Both the position numbers and the translations under genes were made by a program. Positions 24,393-33,665 of a DNA stretch of 64,000 nucleotides are shown here, piece after piece. Under the pieces are notes generated by a model. The model did not search any database and was not told the origin of the DNA. It saw only the letters and a list, made by a program, of their open reading frames with translations. Position 1 is the stretch's first letter; each line of letters begins with the position of its first letter. Source of the DNA: Stappia sp. 28M-7 (GTDB lineage Bacteria; Pseudomonadota; Alphaproteobacteria; Rhizobiales; Stappiaceae); assembly GCF_014252955.1 (NCBI RefSeq), contig NZ_JACMIA010000001.1, positions 3,618,258 to 3,682,257 on the forward strand, in the 5' to 3' direction.

Positions 24393-25094
24393 TCAGGCTG
24401 CGTTCGGGGAAGCCCCGGAGGGGGCAGCAGCCTCATCCCCGGCATCTGCCGTGCCGGGCGGCGGTGTCTCCTGCCGCGCACCGCGCTCGCGCGCCCTCGA
24501 CAGGAACGGCTTCAGGAAGCGGCTCACCCGGTCGAGCCGGCCCATCCACACCTCGCCTTCGTCGAGCTGGCGGGCGAGCGCCGACATGGTACGGGCAAGG
24601 CCGGGATCCTTGTCGTCCAGCCACACATCGACGACGCGGGCAAAAGCCACGACAAGCGCTTGCGACATGACCGCAGCGCGCGGCCCGGCCGCCGGAATGC
24701 CCGCCGCCGTCAGCATCCAGCGCTGCGAGGTGACGGCCTCGCGGTTGATCTTGAGCGCCAGCTGCGGATCGCGCTGCACCGCCTTTCGCAGGGCGCGGAT
24801 GGCATCCTTGTGAGGAGACAGGGTGTCCAGCCGCGTCATCAGCACGTCGAACAATCGCTCGCGCGCCGGTTCGCCCTCCATGTCCGGATCGATGGCATCG
24901 AGGACCTTCTGGTCCACATCGGACAGGAACGCCCTCAGGCATGCCGTCTTGCCGGGAAACTCCGCACGCAGCACGGACAGCTTGACGCCCGCCTCGCGCG
25001 CGACATCCGCCATCTCAAAGCCGTGCCAGCCCTTGTCGCCCAGGAGCGAAAGGAAGCTCGCGACGATCTTCTGCCTGGTTTTCGCGGTGGCCAT
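24393..25094 (-). CDS. TetR/AcrR family transcriptional regulator
   Basis: A 233-residue repressor-type protein. The N-terminal HTH (TRQKIVASFLSLLGDKGWHGFEMADVAREAGVKLSVLRAEF) is typical; the ligand domain is not assignable. The C-terminal 25 residues are Pro/Ala/Gly-rich and probably disordered. ATG 25094 is preferred over 25100 because GGAG then lies 6 nt upstream. It lies 145 nt after proC on the same strand; target genes unknown. Confidence 0.85.
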   Translation of the reverse strand: MATAKTRQKIVASFLSLLGDKGWHGFEMADVAREAGVKLSVLRAEFPGKTACLRAFLSDVDQKVLDAIDPDMEGEPARERLFDVLMTRLDTLSPHKDAIRALRKAVQRDPQLALKINREAVTSQRWMLTAAGIPAAGPRAAVMSQALVVAFARVVDVWLDDKDPGLARTMSALARQLDEGEVWMGRLDRVSRFLKPFLSRARERGARQETPPPGTADAGDEAAAPSGASPNAA

Positions 25095-25239
25095 GCTCAT
25101 CTCCGGATCACGTGTGACCGCGTTTCAGCCGCAGCTGCGACAGGCCGGTCACGAACACCTGATGAAGATGTAGGAAACCCGGAGCGACTTTTCGAGCCTT
25201 GGCGGAAGAAAGCAGATGCGGCGGCGCAAGGCCGGCTGT

Positions 25240-26061
25240 TCAGCCGGCCAGCTCCTGCGAGCGCTTGCGCGCGGCCGCCACGGCCTTGTCCATCACCGGC
25301 TGCAGGCCGCTTTCCGGCTCCATCAGCACGGCGAGCGCGGCAGCGGTCGTCCCGTTCGGCGACGTGACGTTCTGGCGCAGCTCCGCTGCCGGCAGATCGG
25401 AGCGATACAGCAGCTCCCCTGCGCCGCACACGGTCTGGCGGGCGATACGCATCGCCAGGTCTTCCGGCAGGCCGGCCTTGACGCCGGCAGCGGCCAGCGC
25501 CTCGGTCAGGTAGAAGACATAGGCAGGGCCCGAACCGCTGACGGCGGTCACGGCATCGATCTGCTCTTCCTGCTCGATCCAGTCGGAAGCGCCGATGGCC
25601 GAAAGCAGCGCATCGACAGTCGCCCGCTGATCTCCGTCGGTGCGGTCGTTGGCATAGGCAACGCTCATGCCGCGGCCGACCTGGGACGGGGTGTTCGGCA
25701 TGACGCGAACGATCGCCACATCGCCGAAGGCCTTGCGGAACGCCGCGACCGGCGTCCCGGCAGCGACCGAGACCACCAGCGTGTCCGCATCGACGGCGGG
25801 CGCCAGGCTCGGCAGCACGCTTTCCATGATCTGCGGCTTCAGGGCCACCAGCAGTACGCCGGCCTTCAGCCCTTCGGTGACGGCCTCCGCATGGCGGATA
25901 CCGGACCTGGCCACCATATCGAGCAACTCGGCCGAGGGCTTCGGATCGACGACGAGAACGGATTCCGGCTCGGTGCCGGCAGCAAGCCAGCCCGACAGCA
26001 TCGCGCCACCCATCTTGCCGGCTCCGACAAGGACGAGCGGACGCTCCTTCGAAAAACTCAT
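25240..26061 (-). CDS. proC: Pyrroline-5-carboxylate reductase
   Basis: A 273-residue NADPH-dependent enzyme for the last step of proline synthesis. Rossmann motif VLVGAGKMGGAMLSGWL at the N-terminus, then VLLVALKPQIMESVL, RVMPNTPSQVGRGM and AVSGSGPAYVFYL. The C-terminal dimerisation helix bundle includes NVTSPNGTTAAALAVLM. Its ATG overlaps the stop of the YbjN gene (ATGA), so the two are coupled. Confidence 0.96.
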   Translation of the reverse strand: MSFSKERPLVLVGAGKMGGAMLSGWLAAGTEPESVLVVDPKPSAELLDMVARSGIRHAEAVTEGLKAGVLLVALKPQIMESVLPSLAPAVDADTLVVSVAAGTPVAAFRKAFGDVAIVRVMPNTPSQVGRGMSVAYANDRTDGDQRATVDALLSAIGASDWIEQEEQIDAVTAVSGSGPAYVFYLTEALAAAGVKAGLPEDLAMRIARQTVCGAGELLYRSDLPAAELRQNVTSPNGTTAAALAVLMEPESGLQPVMDKAVAAARKRSQELAG

Positions 26062-26558
26062 GCTTCCCCCGCGGTTTCGAACAAGGCGGTGTCGATTGCC
26101 TCGGAGGCGCTTTTACCCGCCCAGACCACGAACTGGAAGGCCTGGTAGTAGCGCTCGCAGGAGTCGAGCGCGTTGGTGAGCAATCCCTCGATCTGCTTGG
26201 ACGTCGCCTCGGCACCGCCGGCAAGCAGCAGCGACTGGCGGAAGATCACCACGCCTTCTCGGTTCCACAGGTCGAAATGCCCCATCCACAGCTGCTCGTT
26301 GACGAGCGCCAGCAGGCGCACGACCTCGGTGCGGCGCGGATCCGGCACCTTTAGATCGAAGGCGCAGGCCAGATGCAGCGCCTCCAGGTCCTCCATCCAG
26401 GAGAACGAGACGTGATAGTCGCACCAGTGGCCGGCAACGGAAATCGTGATCTCCTCGTCGCAGGAGCGCTCGAAGGACCAGTCGTTGATGGCGGCGATGT
26501 GCTCGATCGTGTCGACGGGGTTGGCGGGCCGTTCGAAGTCGATGTCGATGAGGCTCAT
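26058..26558 (-). CDS. YbjN domain-containing protein
   Basis: A 166-residue protein of the YbjN / type III secretion chaperone-like fold. NPVDTIEHIAAINDWSFER, HLACAFDLKVPDPRR, VVRLLALVNEQLWMGHFDLW and IFRQSLLLAGG define the family. Acidic and cytoplasmic. In Hyphomicrobiales this gene commonly sits directly before proC, as here with a 4-nt overlap. Function unknown; E. coli YbjN affects stress and motility phenotypes. Confidence 0.88.
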   Translation of the reverse strand: MSLIDIDFERPANPVDTIEHIAAINDWSFERSCDEEITISVAGHWCDYHVSFSWMEDLEALHLACAFDLKVPDPRRTEVVRLLALVNEQLWMGHFDLWNREGVVIFRQSLLLAGGAEATSKQIEGLLTNALDSCERYYQAFQFVVWAGKSASEAIDTALFETAGEA

Positions 26559-26872
26559 GGGAGGTTCCTCTCGGCTTGCGGGCCATGCGCGGCGCTGCCC
26601 CAGCGCGTGGCCACCGTGTCGGTCCGCAGGGTGCTGGCCTGCCGCGAGCGAATGTCCGCGAGCCGCGATGACTGTTCGTGCCCCTCGGCATCGCCGTCCC
26701 GCGAATCTCCGCCTGACTTCAGTATATAGGGAGAACTTATTTCAAGGATATGTTCACTTTTCCTTTACGGATTTGAAGCTGTGGACGGCGAGCTGCCGCT
26801 ACGGCTTTCTCCGCACCCGGCGAAAGACGCCGGGTGATCATCCTGCACCGATTCGCTCGTGCCGCCTCAGCC
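26559..26872. other. 314-bp intergenic region upstream of ybjN-proC
   Basis: No gene is supported. It holds the promoter of ybjN-proC and the 3' end of ubiK (both minus). Around 26720-26770 it is distinctly AT-richer than its surroundings (CTATATACTGAAG on the minus strand), a likely promoter area, though no well-spaced -35/-10 pair is clear. The hairpin at 26814-26836 is listed separately. Confidence 0.4.
26814..26836 (-). terminator. Probable terminator of ubiK
   Basis: Perfect 9-bp stem CACCCGGCG / CGCCGGGTG with a 5-nt loop, 37 nt beyond the ubiK stop on the minus strand. No U-tract follows, so confidence is moderate. Confidence 0.55.
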
Positions 26873-27157
26873 TCAGTCGTCTGCGGCTTTCGGCTTGGTC
26901 GAGCGCGGCTTGGCCGTCGGCGTCTCCAGCGCGGCGATGCGTGCCTCGAGCTCGTCGATCCGGTCGAGCGCACGTGCCGCCATATCCTTCACGACATCGT
27001 GTTCTTCGCGCTTGACCAGGTCCATGTCGGCCAGAAACCGCTCGGCCTGTGCCCGGAAGGCGGTCTCCACCTCGCGCCGCGCGCCCTGGGCGACACCGGC
27101 CATGTCCGTCATCAGCTTGGCGAAATCGTCGAGAACCCGGTTCGGTCCCTGTGTCAT
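26873..27157 (-). CDS. ubiK: Ubiquinone biosynthesis accessory factor UbiK
   Basis: A 94-residue coiled-coil protein of the BMFP/YqiC family, which helps assemble the soluble ubiquinone-synthesis complex in proteobacteria. NRVLDDFAKLMTDMAGVAQGARREVE and the heptad-like VKREEHDVVKDMAARALDRIDELEARIAALE match; a Lys/Pro-rich tail (KPRSTKPKAADD) ends it. AAGGA lies 6 nt before ATG 27157. The frame runs on upstream to 28045 but that part is antisense to lgt. Divergent from lgt. Confidence 0.9.
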   Translation of the reverse strand: MTQGPNRVLDDFAKLMTDMAGVAQGARREVETAFRAQAERFLADMDLVKREEHDVVKDMAARALDRIDELEARIAALETPTAKPRSTKPKAADD

Positions 27158-27337
27158 GGCCAGTCCTTCTCTGCTGCCGGCCCATCGGGCCGTGTCGTAC
27201 TTTCTCCTAGGTAGTGCGCTTTTGTGCGCGACGAAACACCCCATCTCGGAGAAATCGCCGCAGCCTTGACGCACGCGGCCCGGAGCGGCAACGTCGCGCC
27301 GCATGTCGTGCCGGTCCGCCGGCCAGCCGGAGCCCCC

Positions 27338-28183
27338 ATGCCGATCCTTGCCCTGCCCTTCCCCGCCATCGATCCCGTGCTGATCGAGCTCGGCCCCTTC
27401 GCGATCCGCTGGTACGCGCTCGCCTATATCGCCGGGCTGCTGCTCGGCTGGCGCTACATGCGCGGCCTCGTCTCCCGCGACGAATTGTGGGGCCGGACAC
27501 CTCGCCCGTCCCTGCTCGATGTCGACGATTTCGTCGTCTATGCGACGATCGGCACGATCCTCGGCGGACGGCTCGGCTACGTGCTGTTCTATTCGCCCGG
27601 CTACTACCTGCAGAATCCTCTGGATATCCTCCAGGTCTGGACAGGCGGCATGTCCTTCCACGGCGGCTTCCTCGGCGTCGTCGTCGCCATGATCGTCTTC
27701 GCCTGGCGACGCGGCATCCCGCTTTGGACGCTGTTCGACCTCGCCGGCGCCGTCGCGCCCATCGGCCTGTTCTTCGGACGCCTTGCCAACTTCATCAATG
27801 GCGAACTCTGGGGCCGGGTCACCGACGTGCCCTGGGCCTTCGTCTTTCCCGGCGCGGGGCCTGATCCCCGCCATCCGAGCCAGCTTTACGAAGCCGCGCT
27901 CGAAGGCCTGCTGCTGCTCGTCGTCGCCCGCATCGTGGTGCTGCGCGGCGGCTTCCGCCGGCCGGGCCTCGTTGCCGGTACCTTTGCACTCGGCTACGGC
28001 CTGTCGCGCTCCTTCGTCGAGTTCTTCCGGGTGCCGGACGCCCATATCGGCTATCTCGGGCCGGGCCTGACGATGGGCATCCTGCTGTCGCTGCCGATGA
28101 TCGCTGCCGGCCTGTGGGCCATCGCCCGGGCACTACGCAAGCCGCCCGCCGACGCCGACGCAACACCGGGCGGGCCTGCGTGA
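27338..28183 (+). CDS. lgt: Prolipoprotein diacylglyceryl transferase
   Basis: A 281-residue inner-membrane enzyme that adds diacylglycerol to the lipobox Cys of prelipoproteins. About seven membrane segments. The Lgt signature appears as GLFFGRLANFINGELWGR, with IRWYALAYIAGLLLGW near the start and the HGGFLG segment (MSFHGGFLGVVVAM) and HPSQLYEA conserved. ATG 27338 is chosen over GTG 27224. The stop overlaps the GTG of the next gene, starting the lgt-midA-pgeF unit. Confidence 0.96.
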   Translation: MPILALPFPAIDPVLIELGPFAIRWYALAYIAGLLLGWRYMRGLVSRDELWGRTPRPSLLDVDDFVVYATIGTILGGRLGYVLFYSPGYYLQNPLDILQVWTGGMSFHGGFLGVVVAMIVFAWRRGIPLWTLFDLAGAVAPIGLFFGRLANFINGELWGRVTDVPWAFVFPGAGPDPRHPSQLYEAALEGLLLLVVARIVVLRGGFRRPGLVAGTFALGYGLSRSFVEFFRVPDAHIGYLGPGLTMGILLSLPMIAAGLWAIARALRKPPADADATPGGPA

Positions 28184-29289
28184 CGTCCCCCGAACCGCAA
28201 GCGACACCGCTCGGCGCACGCATCCGCGCGCTGATCGAGGCGAGTGGCCCCATGTCCGTCTTCGACTTCATGGGCCTTTGCCTCGCCGATCCCGAGCATG
28301 GCTACTACATGCAGGCCGAACCTTTCGGAGCGGATGGCGACTTCATCACCGCGCCGGAGGTCAGCCAGTTCTTCGGCGAACTGGTCGGCGCCTGGGTCGT
28401 CCAGACCCATGCCGCCCTCGGCAGCCCGAAACCCTGCCATCTCGTCGAGCTCGGGCCCGGCCGCGGCACCTTGATGGCAGACATGCTGCGTGTCGCCGCC
28501 CTGCGCCCGGCCTTTCGCGAGGCAGCTTCTCTGCATCTGGTGGAGACCAGCCGGCGGCTGCGCGCCGTCCAGCGCACCACCCTGGGCGAGGCGGGAGCAC
28601 GCACCCACTGGCACGACCGGATCGCCGACCTGCCCATGGACGCGCCGCTGATCGTCGTCGCCAACGAGTTCTTCGACGCCCTGCCCGTACGCCAGTATGT
28701 CAGGACCGCGCAGGGCTGGCGCGAGCGGGCCGTCGGTCTCGACGCCAGCCGCGCCCTGCACTTCGTCGCCGGCACCGGCAGCCTCGATCCCGGCTCGCTG
28801 CCGGCCGATCTTGCCGGTGCGGCAGAAGGCGCGATCCTGGAGACCCAGCCGCTCGCCAATGCGCTGATGGAGGAGCTTGCCGCCCGCATCGCCCGGCAGG
28901 GCGGCGCCCTGCTCGCCATCGATTACGGCTATGCCCGCGCCGCCACCGGCGAGACGCTGCAGGCCCTGCGCGCCCATCGCCATGTCCCGGTTCTCGCAGA
29001 ACCGGGCCGGGCCGATCTCACCGCCCATGTGAACTTCGAGGCGCTGGCCCGCGCCGCCCGGACCGGCGGACTGCACCCGCGCCCGCTGATGACGCAGGGC
29101 GACTTCCTGCTCCGCCTCGGCCTGCTGGAGCGCGCCGGCCAGGTCGGCGCGGGCCGGTCTCCGGAAGAGCAGGAGCGCATCCGCGGCGAGGTCGAGCGGC
29201 TGGCAGCGCCCCAGGAGATGGGCGAGCTGTTCAAGGTGCTGGCGGTGGCACCAGATGATGCCGCGCTGCCGCTCTTCGATGGCGTTTGA
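28180..29289 (+). CDS. MidA/NDUFAF7-type SAM-dependent methyltransferase
   Basis: A 369-residue protein of the family whose mitochondrial member NDUFAF7 dimethylates an arginine of complex I subunit NDUFS2. Motifs: GPMSVFDFMGLCLADPEHGYY, DFITAPEVSQFFGELVGAW, HLVELGPGRGTLMADML (SAM loop) and VVANEFFDALPVRQY. GTG start overlapping the lgt stop (GTGA), and its own stop overlaps the next frame. The complex I target is inferred from homology. Confidence 0.93.
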   Translation: MTSPEPQATPLGARIRALIEASGPMSVFDFMGLCLADPEHGYYMQAEPFGADGDFITAPEVSQFFGELVGAWVVQTHAALGSPKPCHLVELGPGRGTLMADMLRVAALRPAFREAASLHLVETSRRLRAVQRTTLGEAGARTHWHDRIADLPMDAPLIVVANEFFDALPVRQYVRTAQGWRERAVGLDASRALHFVAGTGSLDPGSLPADLAGAAEGAILETQPLANALMEELAARIARQGGALLAIDYGYARAATGETLQALRAHRHVPVLAEPGRADLTAHVNFEALARAARTGGLHPRPLMTQGDFLLRLGLLERAGQVGAGRSPEEQERIRGEVERLAAPQEMGELFKVLAVAPDDAALPLFDGV

Positions 29290-29357
29290 CAGCGGCTCCG
29301 CTTCAACCCACCATCCCGGCAAACTTACTCCCGCCACGAAACAGGCTGACAGGCCCC

Positions 29358-30128
29358 ATGCTCACCTCCCCGGATCTTGCCGGCCTCCCCGGTATCTCGC
29401 ACGGCTTCTTCACCCGGCAGGGCGGCGTCTCCGGCGGCATCTACGCCTCGCTCAACATCGGTCTCGGCTCGCAGGACGAGCGCGCCGCCGTCCTTGAAAA
29501 CCGCACCCGCGTCGCCAGTCTGATGGGCGTTGCTCCGGGGGCCCTGCTCTCGCCCTACCAGCACCATTCTCCGGACGCGATCGTGGTCGATGCCCCTTGG
29601 GAAGCCGGCGCGCAGCCGCGCGGCGATGCGCTGGTGACCGATCGGCCCGGCATCGCGCTCGGCATCTCCACCGCCGACTGCGGCCCGGTGCTCTTCGCCG
29701 ATCCGCAGGCCCGCGTCATCGGCGCGGCCCATGCCGGCTGGCGCGGTGCGTTTACCGGCGTCCTCGAGGCAACGCTTGCCGCCATGCAGCAGCTGGGAGC
29801 ACGCAACGAGCGGGTCGTCGCCGTGCTCGGCCCGACGATCTCGAAGGAGAATTACGAAGTCGGCGAGGAATTCGTCACCCGCTTTCTCGAGGCGGACACC
29901 GCCAACCAGCGCTTCTTCTCTCCCTCGGAAAACGCCGGCCATGCGATGTTCGACCTGCCGGCCTACATCCTGGCGCGGCTGCAGGCGGCAGGTGTGGCAA
30001 TCGCCGCCAATCTCGACCGCTGCACCTATGCGCAGGAGGACCTGTTCTTCTCCTACCGCCGCGCCACCCATCGCGGCGAGCCGGATTACGGCCGCCTCGT
30101 CTCCGCCATCACCCTCTCGGGAAGCTGA
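29358..30128 (+). CDS. pgeF: Peptidoglycan editing factor PgeF (YfiH/laccase-domain)
   Basis: A 256-residue zinc protein. E. coli YfiH hydrolyses UDP-MurNAc carrying L-Ser instead of L-Ala. Visible: LPGISHGFFTRQGGVSGGIYASLNIG, the metal Cys in ISTADCGPVLFAD, the His in GAAHAGWRGAFTGVLE, and LDRCTYAQEDLFFSYRR. ATG 29358 (MLTSPDLAG) matches homologue starts; TTG 29286, overlapping the methyltransferase stop, is a coupled alternative adding 24 residues. Confidence 0.92.
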   Translation: MLTSPDLAGLPGISHGFFTRQGGVSGGIYASLNIGLGSQDERAAVLENRTRVASLMGVAPGALLSPYQHHSPDAIVVDAPWEAGAQPRGDALVTDRPGIALGISTADCGPVLFADPQARVIGAAHAGWRGAFTGVLEATLAAMQQLGARNERVVAVLGPTISKENYEVGEEFVTRFLEADTANQRFFSPSENAGHAMFDLPAYILARLQAAGVAIAANLDRCTYAQEDLFFSYRRATHRGEPDYGRLVSAITLSGS

Positions 30129-30131
30129 TCC

Positions 30132-31289
30132 ATGTCGCTCGCCTTCACGCGGGAGGAGTATGCCTCCCGGCTGGACGCCCTTCGCACCCGCATGACTGAG
30201 ACCGGCCATGACGCCATGCTGCTCTTCGCACAAGAGAGCATGTTCTGGCTGACCGGCTACGACACGTTCGGCTTCTGCTTCTTCCAGTCGATGGTGGTGA
30301 CCCGCGACGGGGCCATCGTCCTGCTCACCCGTTCGGCGGACCTTCGCCAGGCGCAGATCACCTCGGTCCTGGACGATATCCGCGTGTGGGAGGATCGTGA
30401 CGGCGCCTCTCCGGTGCTGCAGCTGCGCGACCTGCTCGCGGAACTGGGTCTTGGCGGCGCGCGCATCGGCGTCGAATACGACACCCACGGCATGACCGGC
30501 CGCATCGCCATCGATATTGCGACGCTGATGTCCGACTTCGCGCGCCTGGAGGACGCCTCCATGGTCGTCCAGCGCCTGCGGGCAGTAAAGTCGCCGGCCG
30601 AGATCGCCTATGTCCGCCGTGCGGCCAGCCTGACCGATGCCGCCTATGAGGCCGCGCTGCCGCTGATCAAGGAGGGTGCGCGCGAGGGCGAGATCCTCGC
30701 CGCCATGCAGGGCGCGGTCTTTGCCGGCGACGGCGACTATCCGGGCAACGAGTTCATCATCGGCTCCGGGCCCGAGGCCCTGCTGTGCCGCTACCAGACC
30801 GGCCGCCGGGTGCTGGACCGCAACGACCAGCTGACGCTGGAATGGGCTGGCGCCTTCCGCCGCTACCATGTTGCCGCCATGCGCACGGTCATCGTCGGCG
30901 AACCGACCGGCCGGCACGTGGCTCTTTACGAGGCGGCCCGCGCCGCGCTTGCCGCGGTCGAGGAGTGCCTCGTTCCGGGCCGCACCTTCGGCGAGGTCTT
31001 CGAGGCCCATGCCCGCGAGATCGACGCGCGCGGGGAAGGCGCTCACCGGCTCAATGCCTGCGGCTATTCGCTGGGCGCACGGTTCGCGCCCAGCTGGATG
31101 GACTGGCCGATGGCCTATCGTGCGAATCCGGCGAGGATCGTGCCCGGCATGGTCATCTTCACGCATATGATCCTGATGGATTCGGACAGCGGCGCAGCCA
31201 TGTCGCTCGGCCAGACCTACCTGACGCATGAGGGGCGCGCGGAGTGTCTTTCCAAGCTCCCCCTCGACCTGCCGGTCAAGGCGGGCTAA
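30132..31289 (+). CDS. M24 (pita-bread) family protein with degenerate metal site
   Basis: A 385-residue protein: creatinase-type N-domain (SRLDALRTRMTETGHDAMLLFAQESMFWLTGYDTFGF), then the pita-bread C-domain (VKSPAEIAYVRRAASLTDAAYEAAL). The M24 metal ligands are mostly absent: the first Asp is E237 in TLEWAGAF, the second is Ala248, the GxGHxxG His is missing, and both late Glu positions are replaced (IFTHMILMDSDSG, AMSLGQTYLTHEG). It is thus more likely a metal-independent creatinase-like hydrolase or non-enzymatic than an aminopeptidase P. Follows pgeF by 3 nt. Confidence 0.85.
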   Translation: MSLAFTREEYASRLDALRTRMTETGHDAMLLFAQESMFWLTGYDTFGFCFFQSMVVTRDGAIVLLTRSADLRQAQITSVLDDIRVWEDRDGASPVLQLRDLLAELGLGGARIGVEYDTHGMTGRIAIDIATLMSDFARLEDASMVVQRLRAVKSPAEIAYVRRAASLTDAAYEAALPLIKEGAREGEILAAMQGAVFAGDGDYPGNEFIIGSGPEALLCRYQTGRRVLDRNDQLTLEWAGAFRRYHVAAMRTVIVGEPTGRHVALYEAARAALAAVEECLVPGRTFGEVFEAHAREIDARGEGAHRLNACGYSLGARFAPSWMDWPMAYRANPARIVPGMVIFTHMILMDSDSGAAMSLGQTYLTHEGRAECLSKLPLDLPVKAG

Positions 31290-31387
31290 ACGAAGAAACC
31301 TGAAACCGGTGCCGCGGACGCCAAGAGGCGCGTTCGATCCGCGGCCGGGCAAGGACCGATGACGGACACGGGGACCAGCAAGGCCAG

Positions 31388-31906
31388 ATGAACGCGTTCC
31401 ATTTCACCAGAAAAACCGTTCTGCGTGCCGCCGCGCCGGCATTCGCGCTCCTGCTGGCCGCCTGCGCCGGCAATCCCGTTCCCCCCGCCTATGTCTCCGA
31501 TACACGGACACAGGCCTCGGCAACGCCCGTGCCCAGCGTCCCGGCCGACCAGGCGACCTTCGCCTTCGAGCCCTTCACCGGCGCTCCCGGCAACATCGCC
31601 GACGCCCTTTCGCGCCAGATCGGCGCCGAGGCGCGCAACCAGAATCTTCGCCTCGTCCGCCGCGTCGGGGCTCCCGCGACCTACCGCATCAACGGCTATC
31701 TGTCCGCCTCCGGCGACCAGTCGCAGACGACGCTCTTCTATGTGTTCGACGTCGTCGATGCCGGCGGCAACCGGCTCACCCGCATCGTCGGTCAGGAATC
31801 GGCCCCCGGTTCCTCCGGCGATCCGTGGTCGGGCATCGACGATGAGGCGCTGAACCGGGCTGCCCGCCGTTCCATCGCAGAACTGGCCGCCTGGCTGCGC
31901 CGTTGA
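31388..31906 (+). CDS. Putative lipoprotein
   Basis: A 172-residue protein with a lipoprotein signal: positively charged start, hydrophobic core, lipobox LLAAC near residue 26. The mature part begins AGNPVPPAYVSDT, a Pro/Thr/Ala-rich linker, then a compact domain FEPFTGAPGNIADALSRQIGAEARNQNLRLV...YRINGYLSASG. I recognise no named family, though similar lipoproteins are common upstream of prs in this group. Envelope-located; Asp is not at +2 (Ala is), so outer-membrane sorting is plausible. Confidence 0.78.
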   Translation: MNAFHFTRKTVLRAAAPAFALLLAACAGNPVPPAYVSDTRTQASATPVPSVPADQATFAFEPFTGAPGNIADALSRQIGAEARNQNLRLVRRVGAPATYRINGYLSASGDQSQTTLFYVFDVVDAGGNRLTRIVGQESAPGSSGDPWSGIDDEALNRAARRSIAELAAWLRR

Positions 31907-32151
31907 GCGCGCCGAACGCCCAAATCAAGGAAAAATAGCCGACAGGTGCACTGGCCGGTTGTGCAAGGCGGGAGGCGTTGTTAAAACGCCGCCGCCTGTA
32001 GGAGGAAGGCTCGCCAATGCCGGACTCCGGTCTGGCCTGCCGCGCTTCGACCTAGGCCACGAAAGAAGACCAGACAGACCACCGTGTGACCCTGTCGTGC
32101 CGGCGCTGCGTTCCCCGTGCGGCGGCGGACCCAAGAAAGGACTTGCGGGCC

Positions 32152-33084
<933 letters not shown>

Positions 33085-33113
33085 CGGCAACGAAACAGCC
33101 GAAGATCTCTCGA

Positions 33114-33147
33114 ATGCCCGGAGCCCTGCTCCGGGCATTTTCGTTTG
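33114..33147 (+). terminator. Rho-independent terminator of prs
   Basis: Perfect 10-bp stem ATGCCCGGAG (33114-33123) / CTCCGGGCAT (33129-33138) with a CCCTG loop, followed by TTTCGTTT. It lies 30 nt after the prs stop. An ATG inside it opens a longer frame for the next gene, but that start is not credible. Confidence 0.9.
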
Positions 33148-33209
33148 ACCTTCCCCCTGCTGGAAGGGCCACACTCGGGACGTTTCAACGCAAGGTCAGG
33201 AGACTTCCC

Positions 33210-33659
33210 GTGAAAGCGCGTCTTGCAAGCACACTCCTCGTTCTCGGTTCGCTGATGGCCGCCTATCCGGCCCTTGCCGGCGAAAAGGACATGACCGTGT
33301 GGAAGTCGCCATGGTGCGGCTGCTGCGAGGCCTGGAGCGAGGCGATGAAAGCCGCCGGCTACACCGTGCGCATCGAGAATCGCGAGGACCTTGCCCCGAT
33401 CAAGGCAAAGGCCGGCGTGCCCGCCGACATGGAAGGCTGCCACACCGCGATGATCGACGGCTATTTCCTGGAAGGCCACGTACCGCTCTCGTCCGTGCAG
33501 CGTCTGCTGTCGGAGCGCCCCGCCGTTGCCGGACTGGCGGTACCGGGCATGCCGACCGGCTCTCTCGGCATGGGCGAGGACCCCGCGGCCCGCTACGACG
33601 TCCACTATGTGCAAAAGGACGGCGGTACCGGCATCTTCGAGGAAGTCGGGGCGCGCTGA
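33210..33659 (+). CDS. DUF411 family periplasmic metal-binding-type protein
   Basis: A 149-residue secreted protein. Signal peptide to about residue 23 (LASTLLVLGSLMAAYPALAGEKD). The DUF411 core: MTVWKSPWCGCCEAWSEAMKAAGY (a WCGCC metal/thiol site), PADMEGCHTAMIDGYFLEGHVP, then VPGMPTGSLGMG. DUF411 proteins occur with copper-handling genes; metal binding is inferred. GTG start 33210 with CAGGAG 7 nt upstream. It stands alone, downstream of the prs terminator. Confidence 0.88.
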   Translation: MKARLASTLLVLGSLMAAYPALAGEKDMTVWKSPWCGCCEAWSEAMKAAGYTVRIENREDLAPIKAKAGVPADMEGCHTAMIDGYFLEGHVPLSSVQRLLSERPAVAGLAVPGMPTGSLGMGEDPAARYDVHYVQKDGGTGIFEEVGAR

Positions 33660-33665
33660 GCAGCC

